Shown piece after piece: positions 52,555 to 60,793 of a stretch of DNA of 64,000 nt (its first letter is position 1; the number at the start of each line of letters is the position of its first letter). A program made the position numbers and the translations under genes. The notes under the pieces were generated by a model, which was not told the origin of the DNA, ran no database searches, and saw only the letters and a program-made list of their open reading frames with translations. This stretch comes from Costertonia aggregata (lineage in GTDB: Bacteria; Bacteroidota; Bacteroidia; Flavobacteriales; Flavobacteriaceae): assembly GCF_013402795.1 (NCBI RefSeq), contig NZ_CP058595.1, forward strand, positions 1,027,501 through 1,091,500, written 5' to 3'.

Positions 52555-53638
52555 CATCTTGATTTTCTCTTTGGCGTTGGTAATTTCTAATTTTAAGGGC
52601 AATTTCTCGCAGCGTCTTTAAGTCGTCATACATTCCTGTGTAAAAGTCTTTAACTTTAGTAGAATATATGTCTGCTCTGGTTAGGGCAGCTAGAGATTTA
52701 TCGATTTCCTTCCTGAATAGAACATCAATTTGTCCTGTTAAGTCAAATGCTTCGTCAATAGTAGCACCTTCCTCACTAAAAGCTTTTAAGGCAACTTCAT
52801 TACTAACAACTGCATCAAGCTTTTTTAAACCCTTACTATCACCTAAAACTCTAGGTTGACCCTCTGTTTTTTCAAACCACCAATGCGTTATTGCCTTTAA
52901 ATTTTTAGGGTTGAGTTTTTCTACAGGTTTATCTTCATTAAAATCAACACCAATAAAATTTCTCAGATGCTGTTTATTTAGCGCATCAACAAAATAATTG
53001 AGATGAAATTTCGTGTCATTAAGCCCATCGATTTGATAAAATCCTTCGTCTTCGACTTTTCTATAAAGCGTTAAACCAGTAAGTAGCCTTCTAATATAAC
53101 TTGAAGAACTACCAATCATCTTCGCTATATCTCTACAAGCCTGCCCAAAATTAACACCTTTAAATTCTTGTTCTTTTAAGTCATTTAGATATCTAGCTTT
53201 TTCCAAAAGACGCCAAGATTTTATTCCTGTTATGTGACGAAACCCTAGATACTTAAGAATACTTTCTTTTTCTTCAAATACCAAACAAGGAATATCTGTA
53301 GGCTTATAATCTGCCTCGGCATTGATTTTCTTGAGGCTCTCTTTCTTCACTTTTGCCAGGTCTGGATTAGACAACAATTTTACCGCTGTTAGACGTCTGT
53401 TGCCCTCTACTACTATAAACTTTCCATCCTCTTCTTTATCTGGCACTACAAGTAGTTGCTCGCCAGCAAAGTAGTCATTTTCACCAATTGCCATCATTAA
53501 CTCTAGTGTAGCTGCTTCTAGCAGCATATATTCAATTATGAGAGCTTCATCTTTGCCTTGTTTGGACTTAGGTAAACGTGGATTGAAAATATCCAGTTTT
53601 AAGTCCTTAATATTGATTTTTCTATATTCTTGACTCAT
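52544..53638 (-). CDS. ParB/sulfiredoxin-fold protein of the Dnd island
   Basis: A 364-residue protein whose N-terminal domain has ILDIFNPRLPK-like (LKLDIFNPRLPKSKQG) and FIVVEGNRRLTAVKLL segments (about 75-89), the ParB nucleotide-binding fold. A middle helical region with IAKMIGSSSSYIRRLL may be a helix-turn-helix. DndB, absent here, has a DGQHR motif at the place of EGNRR and is also considered ParB-like, so this could take over its role. It follows dndE after 16 bases. Confidence 0.8.
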   Translation of the reverse strand: MSQEYRKINIKDLKLDIFNPRLPKSKQGKDEALIIEYMLLEAATLELMMAIGENDYFAGEQLLVVPDKEEDGKFIVVEGNRRLTAVKLLSNPDLAKVKKESLKKINAEADYKPTDIPCLVFEEKESILKYLGFRHITGIKSWRLLEKARYLNDLKEQEFKGVNFGQACRDIAKMIGSSSSYIRRLLTGLTLYRKVEDEGFYQIDGLNDTKFHLNYFVDALNKQHLRNFIGVDFNEDKPVEKLNPKNLKAITHWWFEKTEGQPRVLGDSKGLKKLDAVVSNEVALKAFSEEGATIDEAFDLTGQIDVLFRKEIDKSLAALTRADIYSTKVKDFYTGMYDDLKTLREIALKIRNYQRQRENQDDDF

Positions 53639-53654
53639 ATCTTTTGGTTTGGGT

Positions 53655-54053
53655 TTATTTGCTAATATTCGTTAACCCATAGTTTATTTTATTTATTAAA
53701 AAATCAAACCCATCAAACTTAGGGTTCTCTTTTAATTCGCTATCGAGTAGCTCTAAACCATCATCGATATGCATTTTTATATATTTTGGTAATGCTTTAT
53801 CGGTCTTGTAAAGTCCGTAATAAGTACAGACAAGACCAACATAAATATGTTCATTAGAACCAAATAGTACAGACTTGGAATACTCTTTTCCGCCAGAATC
53901 TTTTATGTTTTCCAAGTTAAGTCTTTGCTCTTTGCTAAGTGAGTAAGTCAAGGCTATCCTTGCAATCACATTTTCTTTTCCTAGATTCAATCGTCTCGAT
54001 AGTTGTGCGACAACTTCTTTATTGTCCTTACTTGTCTTTATCTGTTTAAACAT
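53655..54053 (-). CDS. dndE: DNA phosphorothioation protein DndE
   Basis: A 132-residue helical protein with the characteristic GGKEYSKSVLFG motif (54-65) and the RIALTYSLS segment of DndE. DndE binds nicked double-stranded DNA and acts with DndC and DndD to insert sulfur in the DNA backbone. It overlaps dndD by eight bases. Confidence 0.9.
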   Translation of the reverse strand: MFKQIKTSKDNKEVVAQLSRRLNLGKENVIARIALTYSLSKEQRLNLENIKDSGGKEYSKSVLFGSNEHIYVGLVCTYYGLYKTDKALPKYIKMHIDDGLELLDSELKENPKFDGFDFLINKINYGLTNISK

Positions 54054-56115
54054 AGGATTCGGTTTCTAAAGTTTCAAAGTCCTTATTGAAATCAGCTTCC
54101 TTGATAAATGAGCTGTTACTATCTTCATTTACTATTTTGAATGTTTTATGCAAATTAGGCTTCAATAGTTCAAATTCTTCTTTGTTCAACTCTTTTTGAA
54201 GTAGAGGCAATAACACCACTTGGTCTGAAATTGAAGGGTAAAATTCTTTTATAACACTCTTAGAGTGGAATTTATCGAATTTCTGAAGCGGACTATCAAT
54301 GAATACCGGAAATGAAATACCTGACTCATCAACTAGAGCTTTTAATAACGCAGTTGCATATAATTGTTGCTCGCCTTTAGAAAGTGAATCTTTTCTTATC
54401 GTCTGCATACGCTCATCAAGCAACTCTATATCCATAATTTCATTATCTATATGTACTTTGACATCAGCAATGAAATTGCTTTTATGCATCAATTTATTTA
54501 GGCTAAGCTTTAAGGCTTTTTGAAGTGTGTATTTTTTATCTTCCTTTATTCTAGTAATTAAGGCATTGATTTTGTCCAGTAGCTTTTTGGTGGTTAGTAA
54601 TTTTTTATTGTCAGTATCAACTAGCCTAAATTTCTTGTCAAGTTCTGACACCTGTTTCTTATCTGAATTATTCTTTGCTTCAAGCTGCCCTTGTTCTATT
54701 AAAAGTGAGGTTTGTTTTTCTTTTAATTCAGCAATTTGATTTTCGATAAGACGCTTTTCATTGTGAAGGGTTTTCGCCAAATGATTATCTTTTCTGGCTT
54801 CCGATTGTTTAATTTCATTCTGTATTCGCGAAAGTAAAACACGGTTGTTTTTTTCTCTTTGGACGATAGACTTTACTTGATCCGCATAAGAGGTAGATAG
54901 ATTTTTGAACAATGACTGAAAATCGAGATATTGTTCTTCTGTAAATGCAACGAGAATATCTGTATTAGTCGCATCTTCTTTAAAACGTTCTGCGATTGAC
55001 TGTTTGAAAATTTTAGAAATAAGACTTTTTTCCTCAACTTTTGCTGTTTTGATTTTTTCTAAAATCGTCTTCGAAAAACTATTCAGCTCTTTTTTTAATA
55101 GTTCTGATGATACGTGTTCTTCCGTATGCTCTTTCTCAATTTGGTCTTTGAGTTTTTTTAGCTGATCGCCAGCAATTACCAATGGTGCTAATTCCAGTAC
55201 TTGATTTAGTTCGGATTTTATTATTGCAGATTCTTTTTTAAGCTGGTTACGTTCTTTCTTAAGAGCAGCAAGCTCTTCTACGGTTATTGAATTTCCTTCA
55301 CGAATTAATTTTTCTTGTAAAGCATTTCCTTTTACTTTAAGGTTAGCTAGCTCTTCTTTTGTTTCTTTTTGTCGTTCAATATTATATTCAAGAAGACTGG
55401 CAGAAGCTTTTTCTTTTTTTATAAGTTCTTCAAGCTGAATCCTTTCTTTGTCTGAAATGTCTTGCCTGCCAAGTTTGGTGATTAAGGATTCTAGGTTCTT
55501 TTTAAGTTCCTCGTATTTCTTTATTCCCAATACTTCGGAATAAGCCTTACTCAAACTGCGAAGTTCCTCTTTGGTTCTAGCTTCTGCAAGAGAAACAATT
55601 TTTTCGGCATCAAAAAAGAAGAATTTGGCGATTTCCCTGGGAAGTATAAAGTCATTGATGAATAGGTCATACCCAACCTCTTTAGTCAGTTCATTTTCTA
55701 TTCCATCAATTAAGATATCAAGTTTTTCTTGGTTATCATCAATATTATAGCTTCTCTTTATTTTTATGGTATTACAGGTTAATGCAGGAATTTTCAAATC
55801 CTGTAATTCCACTTCTATTGAAAAGGAATGTTTACTTTCTGCGGAAGAATTTGCGAAAGCCCCTCGATTGTACAATGATTTTAGAAAAGCATCGTAACCA
55901 CCAGCATTTCTTATGTCCAATCGATATTTGTCTTCTACCTGACCTATCAGTTTCCCGTAGAAAGTCCATAATAGACCAGTCAATAAAGTGGTCTTTCCAA
56001 AACCGTTTTTCCCAGAGATAATATTTATATTCTTATCTGAAAATGGACTAAAGGAAATCGTATTCTTGCCTTGGTAAATCCTGAAATTATTTATGATAAT
56101 TTTACTAATTCTCAT
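54046..56115 (-). CDS. dndD: DNA phosphorothioation protein DndD (SMC-like ATPase)
   Basis: A 689-residue ABC/SMC-type ATPase. Walker A is GKNGFGKT (35-42), long coiled coils fill the middle (about 200-520), the signature motif is LSKGEQQLYATALLKAL and the Walker B region is FPVFIDSPLQKFDKF. It is thought to open or position DNA for sulfur insertion. It overlaps dndC by 11 bases and dndE by eight. Confidence 0.93.
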   Translation of the reverse strand: MRISKIIINNFRIYQGKNTISFSPFSDKNINIISGKNGFGKTTLLTGLLWTFYGKLIGQVEDKYRLDIRNAGGYDAFLKSLYNRGAFANSSAESKHSFSIEVELQDLKIPALTCNTIKIKRSYNIDDNQEKLDILIDGIENELTKEVGYDLFINDFILPREIAKFFFFDAEKIVSLAEARTKEELRSLSKAYSEVLGIKKYEELKKNLESLITKLGRQDISDKERIQLEELIKKEKASASLLEYNIERQKETKEELANLKVKGNALQEKLIREGNSITVEELAALKKERNQLKKESAIIKSELNQVLELAPLVIAGDQLKKLKDQIEKEHTEEHVSSELLKKELNSFSKTILEKIKTAKVEEKSLISKIFKQSIAERFKEDATNTDILVAFTEEQYLDFQSLFKNLSTSYADQVKSIVQREKNNRVLLSRIQNEIKQSEARKDNHLAKTLHNEKRLIENQIAELKEKQTSLLIEQGQLEAKNNSDKKQVSELDKKFRLVDTDNKKLLTTKKLLDKINALITRIKEDKKYTLQKALKLSLNKLMHKSNFIADVKVHIDNEIMDIELLDERMQTIRKDSLSKGEQQLYATALLKALVDESGISFPVFIDSPLQKFDKFHSKSVIKEFYPSISDQVVLLPLLQKELNKEEFELLKPNLHKTFKIVNEDSNSSFIKEADFNKDFETLETESYV

Positions 56116-57460
56116 TGTTCTTCGGATTTACAAAACGTTCAATTCTACGCTCGATGTCATTGTGCAGTCCGTATTTTGAAACCAATAAAGTTTTGGTTTC
56201 CTGAAGTGCTATTAAATTATCTATTAAATGATAGAAGGATAAATCATCTTCACAAACTTCTTTTAGAATGCGTTTTTCGGTATTGTTGAGAATTTTAGCA
56301 TTTGCTGTACTAATGTCTTTGTCAAATATTTCGCGATACAAGTCACCCACATTATTATCAAAATAAAGGTCTCTATTCCAATTTACCTGTATGGCAATCA
56401 ATTCCTGATTGGTTATCAAATGTACGTGTGGTCTCTCTTCTTGAACTTCCTTTTGAATCAACAGAAGCTCTCTTAATTTCCTGTATCTATAACCTAGTCT
56501 ATAGGGTCCCCAATTAGTCCCATCCTCGTGAACCGCAGGTCTACCGTCACGACGCTCGGGCATCCGGTGTTCGTGAATATTTCTCTCTTCAACTAAACTG
56601 TTCCTGAAGTCCAGCAAGGGTTTCATCCAGTGCTTTCCACTATCAATTAAGGCCGACATCGATTTGTCCTTTTTAACAACAGTACAAGTCCAACAGCCAA
56701 AACGGGATTGCCCACAAGATGAGTGTTTCTTATTGACGACAACGGTGGGGCACTCATAGTCATCTGCACTTGCATCAGAATATATTTGAAACAAAATAGA
56801 ATTATCGAAACCCCAAGGTGAAGGAAAAGTATTTATGATGTACCAAATTTCTTCCAACATTAATTCTTTGATAGGCGCATAAACGTAGGTGTTTACGCCT
56901 GTCTGATGTTTTGAAAGTCGCTGACCATCAATTTCGTGTTTTCGCATTGATCGTTCGCGACTAGCACTTTCCTCATATCTTGTTCCAAGCAAAACAATGG
57001 CTTCACCTTTTTTGTCAATCTGTTCGGTCAAGAAATTTGAGGTAGGGCGTATTTTTAACTTATCGGTACACCATCTAAATGAATTATTAGGGACAGGGTA
57101 ACCCTTGCCCAAGACATTTACCCAAAACGTTTCCTCTAAAGAAGGTGCTGTTTTTTTTACCAGAATAGGCAGGTTCTGTTCTCTCGCTGCCACTTCTATT
57201 TTACTCAGAACATCGTCAACATAAGAAGATATGATTGGGTTCTCAACTAGGGTATCATTACAAACTACATATACTGGTCGCCTTAGTTGAAAATGATTTG
57301 GTAATTCTTTGACTTTTTCCAATGCTTTCCAAACCAGAGTAAGCAGTACAGTAGAATCTTTCCCGCCACTGAATCCAATTATCCAAGGTCGTTCAGAGGT
57401 GTCTGCAAACGCGTATTGGTCTACTATTTCATCAATTATGTTATCTATTCGTTTTGACAT
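56105..57460 (-). CDS. dndC: DNA phosphorothioation protein DndC (PP-loop sulfurtransferase)
   Basis: A 451-residue ATP pyrophosphatase of the PAPS-reductase type. The PP-loop is SGGKDS (31-36). Cysteines C131, C237, C249, C256 and C259 (the last three in SCGQSRFGCWTC) can hold the [4Fe-4S] cluster known in DndC. It activates the DNA phosphate and transfers sulfur. No cysteine desulfurase (DndA) gene is adjacent, so the chromosomal IscS probably supplies sulfur. Confidence 0.94.
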   Translation of the reverse strand: MSKRIDNIIDEIVDQYAFADTSERPWIIGFSGGKDSTVLLTLVWKALEKVKELPNHFQLRRPVYVVCNDTLVENPIISSYVDDVLSKIEVAAREQNLPILVKKTAPSLEETFWVNVLGKGYPVPNNSFRWCTDKLKIRPTSNFLTEQIDKKGEAIVLLGTRYEESASRERSMRKHEIDGQRLSKHQTGVNTYVYAPIKELMLEEIWYIINTFPSPWGFDNSILFQIYSDASADDYECPTVVVNKKHSSCGQSRFGCWTCTVVKKDKSMSALIDSGKHWMKPLLDFRNSLVEERNIHEHRMPERRDGRPAVHEDGTNWGPYRLGYRYRKLRELLLIQKEVQEERPHVHLITNQELIAIQVNWNRDLYFDNNVGDLYREIFDKDISTANAKILNNTEKRILKEVCEDDLSFYHLIDNLIALQETKTLLVSKYGLHNDIERRIERFVNPKNNEN

Positions 57461-57487
57461 TCTATTCTAACCCAAATTAAGGGTGAT

Positions 57488-57772
57488 TTAATTTCTATTT
57501 TTACATTTCGAAAGCGCCAATTCAAGCGCTTTTGACTGTAATTTTTCATTTTCCGTGGCTCTTAAAACCTTATCCGCCAACCATTGAGTGCGCAACGTCT
57601 CTATTTCCTCATTTAAAACCGAAGAAAGCTTTTTTAAATCTTCCTTTCTGAAAGGGCGAACACCTCTTTCCATTTTACTGAGCATAGCAGTATCAATATT
57701 TAGTTCAGCAGCTAACTCTCTCAACAACATCCCTTGGCGCTCTCTAGCATTCCTTATATACGTCCCAATCAT
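57488..57772 (-). CDS. XRE family regulator of the Dnd operon
   Basis: The 94-residue product is a single XRE helix-turn-helix (LRELAAELNIDTAMLSKMER) plus a charged helical tail. It resembles restriction-modification controller proteins, which set the order of expression when an element enters a new host. It is 27 bases before dndC on the same strand and is preceded by an inverted repeat that may be its operator. Confidence 0.9.
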   Translation of the reverse strand: MIGTYIRNARERQGMLLRELAAELNIDTAMLSKMERGVRPFRKEDLKKLSSVLNEEIETLRTQWLADKVLRATENEKLQSKALELALSKCKNRN

Positions 57773-57782
57773 TATTTCAATG

Positions 57783-57814
57783 TGTTCAATTTAAGGCTTG
57801 ACAAATTTTGAACA
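57783..57814 (-). promoter_or_regulatory. Putative operator of the XRE-dnd operon
   Basis: A perfect 7-bp inverted repeat, TGTTCAA at 57783-57789 and TTGAACA at 57808-57814, lies 10 bp before the regulator's start codon. TTTG sequences between the arms could be promoter elements. Confidence 0.4.
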
Positions 57815-57908
57815 AAGTAAAAAATTTAGTCTGTATTTAAGCATTTTTAAGACTCTTTTTTCGGTAAGTTGTTAAGATTTTTTTTAACATTTCATTTTGG
57901 CTTTTTCC

Positions 57909-58571
57909 TTACTTCCTCTTATCCCCAGCACCTTTATCGAATGCAATGAGATTAAACAATTCTCGCATTCTGCTACGAACTCGATTTCCGTAACGTTCTT
58001 CGAGTTCTTCAGCATTAAGGTTGGTTGTAGCGTGGGTTTTAATTTTACGTTTAGTATCGAGGTAGAGTTCATAACGTGATAAGAGTACTTCGCCCATCAC
58101 ATTCAGATCCTTTCCGTAGAACCTACCAGAAGGTTCAACACCTAAATCATCAAAACAATAAAATTTGGTGTTGCCATATTCCTCGACAGTTTTAAAGCCA
58201 AGGTGGTTAAAACCAAAAGTCACATTCCTACAAGGAATCATTTCGTAAGGACGTTGTAACGGAACTAAATGACGCAGTAATTTCATTAAGCTGGTCTTAC
58301 CGCAGCCAACTGGTCCGGAAAGCAAGATGCCCTTGTCAATGTCAATTCCATAGGTAGTGCAATTCTCTTTGTCCTTGATGAAATATGAACAGAGCTTAAG
58401 CAGTATACTTTTATCCTCTTCGTAAATCCTAAATTTTTTCCCAAAGAGTAATTTACCCTTGGCATTGAGATAAATCAAGATTTTCGGAAAGTCATAGACA
58501 ACGCTTTTGCCATCAAATTGTCCTAGCGAATATTCCACGCCACCTTCGGTAATTTTAGAGGGGTTGTCCAT
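57909..58571 (-). CDS. DnaC/IstB-like replication ATPase
   Basis: From ATG 58571 (MDNPSKITEGGVEYSLGQF) the product has 220 residues. It is an AAA+ ATPase with Walker A GPVGCGKTS, Walker B FYCFDDLGVE and sensor/arginine segment GNRVRSRMREL. DnaC-like loaders of this kind sit in the replication module of Bacteroidota ICEs. The start overlaps the initiator-like gene by 17 bases; the longer frame to 58649 is less likely. Confidence 0.87.
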   Translation of the reverse strand: MDNPSKITEGGVEYSLGQFDGKSVVYDFPKILIYLNAKGKLLFGKKFRIYEEDKSILLKLCSYFIKDKENCTTYGIDIDKGILLSGPVGCGKTSLMKLLRHLVPLQRPYEMIPCRNVTFGFNHLGFKTVEEYGNTKFYCFDDLGVEPSGRFYGKDLNVMGEVLLSRYELYLDTKRKIKTHATTNLNAEELEERYGNRVRSRMRELFNLIAFDKGAGDKRK

Positions 58572-59307
58572 AATCTTTGTTTTTAGTAGTTCGCAAGTTG
58601 TCCTTGATTTGGGACGGTTGCTTTCGGTTTGGTTTGTTTTCTTCTTCAAAAAGTTCAGTTCTATCCATCCAGTTTGTAGCCAATGAGCGCCAATCCCTTA
58701 TTGGTTTTCCATCGCTTGTTTTCCATTCTCGGTCTGCATAATGCTCATAGAATTTTTTTCCTTCATCAGCATCAAAACCTTTTTCTTCAAAAAATAAAAT
58801 AACGGCCTGCCTGCCCTTTGGCTGTTTTATATAGTTTTCTTGTTTGATATTGTTTGTAGTAGATACCAGTGCTTGTCCATCTATGGGACGGTGCTGATCT
58901 GTAACCTGTCCATTTTTGGGATGGTGGTGTCCCTCAAGCGGTACACCTCTGGGATAGTACTGTTTTGCGAGCTGTTCCAATGTGGGACTGTACTGTCCCG
59001 CAACTGGCTCATCACCTGTACCGATAATGGACATCTTGATTTTGCTGCCCTTATACGGATTGTTGGATGGAAAGTAGGATATATATAGCCAGGCATCCAA
59101 TTCGGTAATGCAACGGTGATAAGTAGATTTTGAACCGATTTTAGCAACGCGCATCAAATCCCTACGGTTCACGTAGAATTCATCCATAAACCGGCAACTG
59201 TTCCATTCTTGGAACAGCGCCATATACAAACTGATGTGGGTAGGGTTTAAGCGGTCATCAAAATAGAACTTTTCAAAAGCCGCATTGAGTAGCTTTATAT
59301 AGTTCAT
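58555..59307 (-). CDS. Initiator-like helix-turn-helix protein with an 11-residue tandem repeat
   Basis: The 250-residue protein has an N-terminal winged-helix-like domain (about 1-95, with NPTHISLYMALFQEWN and KIGSKSTYHRCITELD) and a C-terminal DnaD-like helical part (WKTSDGKPIRDWRSLATNW). Between them are four tandem repeats of 11 residues (105-148). It probably brings the DnaC-like ATPase to an origin. The C terminus overlaps that gene. Confidence 0.8.
   Translation of the reverse strand: MNYIKLLNAAFEKFYFDDRLNPTHISLYMALFQEWNSCRFMDEFYVNRRDLMRVAKIGSKSTYHRCITELDAWLYISYFPSNNPYKGSKIKMSIIGTGDEPVAGQYSPTLEQLAKQYYPRGVPLEGHHHPKNGQVTDQHRPIDGQALVSTTNNIKQENYIKQPKGRQAVILFFEEKGFDADEGKKFYEHYADREWKTSDGKPIRDWRSLATNWMDRTELFEEENKPNRKQPSQIKDNLRTTKNKDYGQPL
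58864..58995 (-). repeat. Four tandem 33-bp repeats within the initiator-like gene
   Basis: The repeats encode QYSPTLEQLAK, QYYPRGVPLEG, HHHPKNGQVTD and QHRPIDGQALV. At DNA level each unit carries a CAGTAC/CACC-type start and a TCCCA core at the same position, with a period of exactly 33 bases. The copies are diverged, so this is an old minisatellite. Confidence 0.75.
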
Positions 59308-59310
59308 CGC

Positions 59311-59595
59311 TTAAGAATTTAAACCGTGATGCACACGGTTGGCATCCATTACTTTCTGTATTTCCTCTGCATCGTAATAGATAATGCCACCAACCTTTGT
59401 GTATGGTAATGTGCCATTAATGCGAAGATTTTGCAAAGTGCCTGGACTTACTTGAAGTAAATCCATTACTTCGGAAGATTTAAGGTATTTCTTGATTTTT
59501 CCAGAAGCCTGTTTGGCCAATAGATTTTTGATATCATCGAGCAATTCCATCTTGAATTCCCGAAGGTCATCGGTAGTGATAATTGATGTTGGCAT
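59311..59595 (-). CDS. Excisionase-like helix-turn-helix protein
   Basis: A 94-residue protein with a C-terminal HTH_17 domain (YLKSSEVMDLLQVSPGTLQN, then NGTLPYTKVGGIIYY). Such proteins are usual next to the initiator gene in Bacteroidota ICEs, where they act as excisionase or regulator. It lies 3 bases before the initiator-like gene and is the first gene of this small operon. Confidence 0.88.
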   Translation of the reverse strand: MPTSIITTDDLREFKMELLDDIKNLLAKQASGKIKKYLKSSEVMDLLQVSPGTLQNLRINGTLPYTKVGGIIYYDAEEIQKVMDANRVHHGLNS

Positions 59596-59715
59596 AATAG
59601 AACGGTTTAAAAGAAAGGGACTATCGCATAGGCTGTCAACTCATTTGATAGCCCCTGACCTGATTTGACTTTCGTTCTACAAATTTGATGGGTTCTATTG
59701 GAATTTCTTCCCCAG

Positions 59716-59873
59716 TACAACCGTACTAAGGTCAAAATTTAACATCTTGAAATTTGGTGGTTTTCTTAAGGGTTTGAAGATTAAAAATCGAAATCCAATA
59801 CCCAAACGACAAGAAATTCTATGGAGATAGTACTTAAATTAACAAGACGGTAGGTCAACCGTAGTACGGTTGT
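59716..59873. promoter_or_regulatory. 12-bp inverted repeat in the intergenic region before the replication operon
   Basis: ACAACCGTACTA at 59716-59727 and its exact reverse complement TAGTACGGTTGT at 59862-59873 are 134 bp apart. The right arm overlaps a second dyad, CAACCG-TAGTA-CGGTTG (59856-59872). The 316-bp region between the HTH gene (59595) and the AraC-type gene has no other gene. The sites may be operators or origin elements. Confidence 0.5.
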
Positions 59874-59911
59874 TTTTATACCGGTATTAAAATTATAGAG
59901 AAAAGTTCAAA

Positions 59912-60763
59912 TTGGAATTTTGTATTTTTGAGAGTAAGGGTCATAGAAATATTGCATTAGCAAGTCGCCTATATTTTCCCAAGAATAGTTTGGGAGCGTT
60001 ATTCAATAAAAACATTTTGAGATATCAAGAAAAATATACTAATGGATTAATTGCCAATTTTATTAAAAGCTTTTGGGAGTTTGAGACTGCTGACAAGGAA
60101 TGCCACTATGAAATACTTCCCGACGGACTATTCGACTTGATTTTTGAAATTCGAAACGAGCAAATAAGTCGAATCTTTTTGACAGGAGTTTGGACAAAAC
60201 AAATCAAAATTTCAATCCCGAAAGACACGAGACTTATTGGAGTTCGATTTAAACTTATTGCAGCTGAGTATATTTTTAAGCAATCGATAAAAACCCTCAA
60301 AAATACTAAAACAGAACTTCCAAAAACCTTTCTTGGAGCGCAAAACCAACCGATTGGAGATTTTGAAAAATTCACTTCTTCACTATCGCAAAAAATTCAT
60401 TATAGTTTGAAAAAGATAAAAGAAATCGACAGCCGAAAATTTCATCTCTTTCAAATGCTGTACCAACTGAGAGGTGAAATTACCGTCAAAGAAATTTCGG
60501 AATCGATTTTTTGGAGCAGTAGGCAAATCAATAGATATTTCAACGACCGATTTGGGTTTTCGCTCAAAACCTTTTGCAATATCCTAAAATGTAATTCGTC
60601 ATTTTCGCAAATAGCGAACGGGCAATTATTTCCAGAACAGGAATACTATGACCAAGCACATTTTATCAAAGAAATCAAGCGGTACACAGGTGCCACGCCA
60701 AAGGACTTATACCAAAACAAAAACGACCGTTTTTTACAATTATTGACACTTAGAGAATTCTAA
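59912..60763 (+). CDS. AraC family transcriptional regulator (uncertain start)
   Basis: A 283-residue frame opened by TTG at 59912. The DUF6597-type sensor domain (FIKSFWEFETADKECHYE, ILPDGLFDLIFEI) is followed by a double helix-turn-helix (VKEISESIFWSSRQINRYF, YYDQAHFIKEIKRYTGATP). A -7 box TATTTTTG at 59923-59930 lies inside the first codons, so the real start is more likely the TTG at 60017 (248 residues). It is followed by a VOC gene that it may control. Confidence 0.82.
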   Translation: MEFCIFESKGHRNIALASRLYFPKNSLGALFNKNILRYQEKYTNGLIANFIKSFWEFETADKECHYEILPDGLFDLIFEIRNEQISRIFLTGVWTKQIKISIPKDTRLIGVRFKLIAAEYIFKQSIKTLKNTKTELPKTFLGAQNQPIGDFEKFTSSLSQKIHYSLKKIKEIDSRKFHLFQMLYQLRGEITVKEISESIFWSSRQINRYFNDRFGFSLKTFCNILKCNSSFSQIANGQLFPEQEYYDQAHFIKEIKRYTGATPKDLYQNKNDRFLQLLTLREF

Positions 60764-60793
60764 ATTTACGCTTTCAACATAAATTCAAAGAAA

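Noticed and set aside
33478-60744. Integron-like attC cassette array for the small cargo genes
   Set aside because: The shared 20-mer lies upstream of genes at promoter distance, not at cassette ends; there is no integron integrase or palindromic attC with matching ends.
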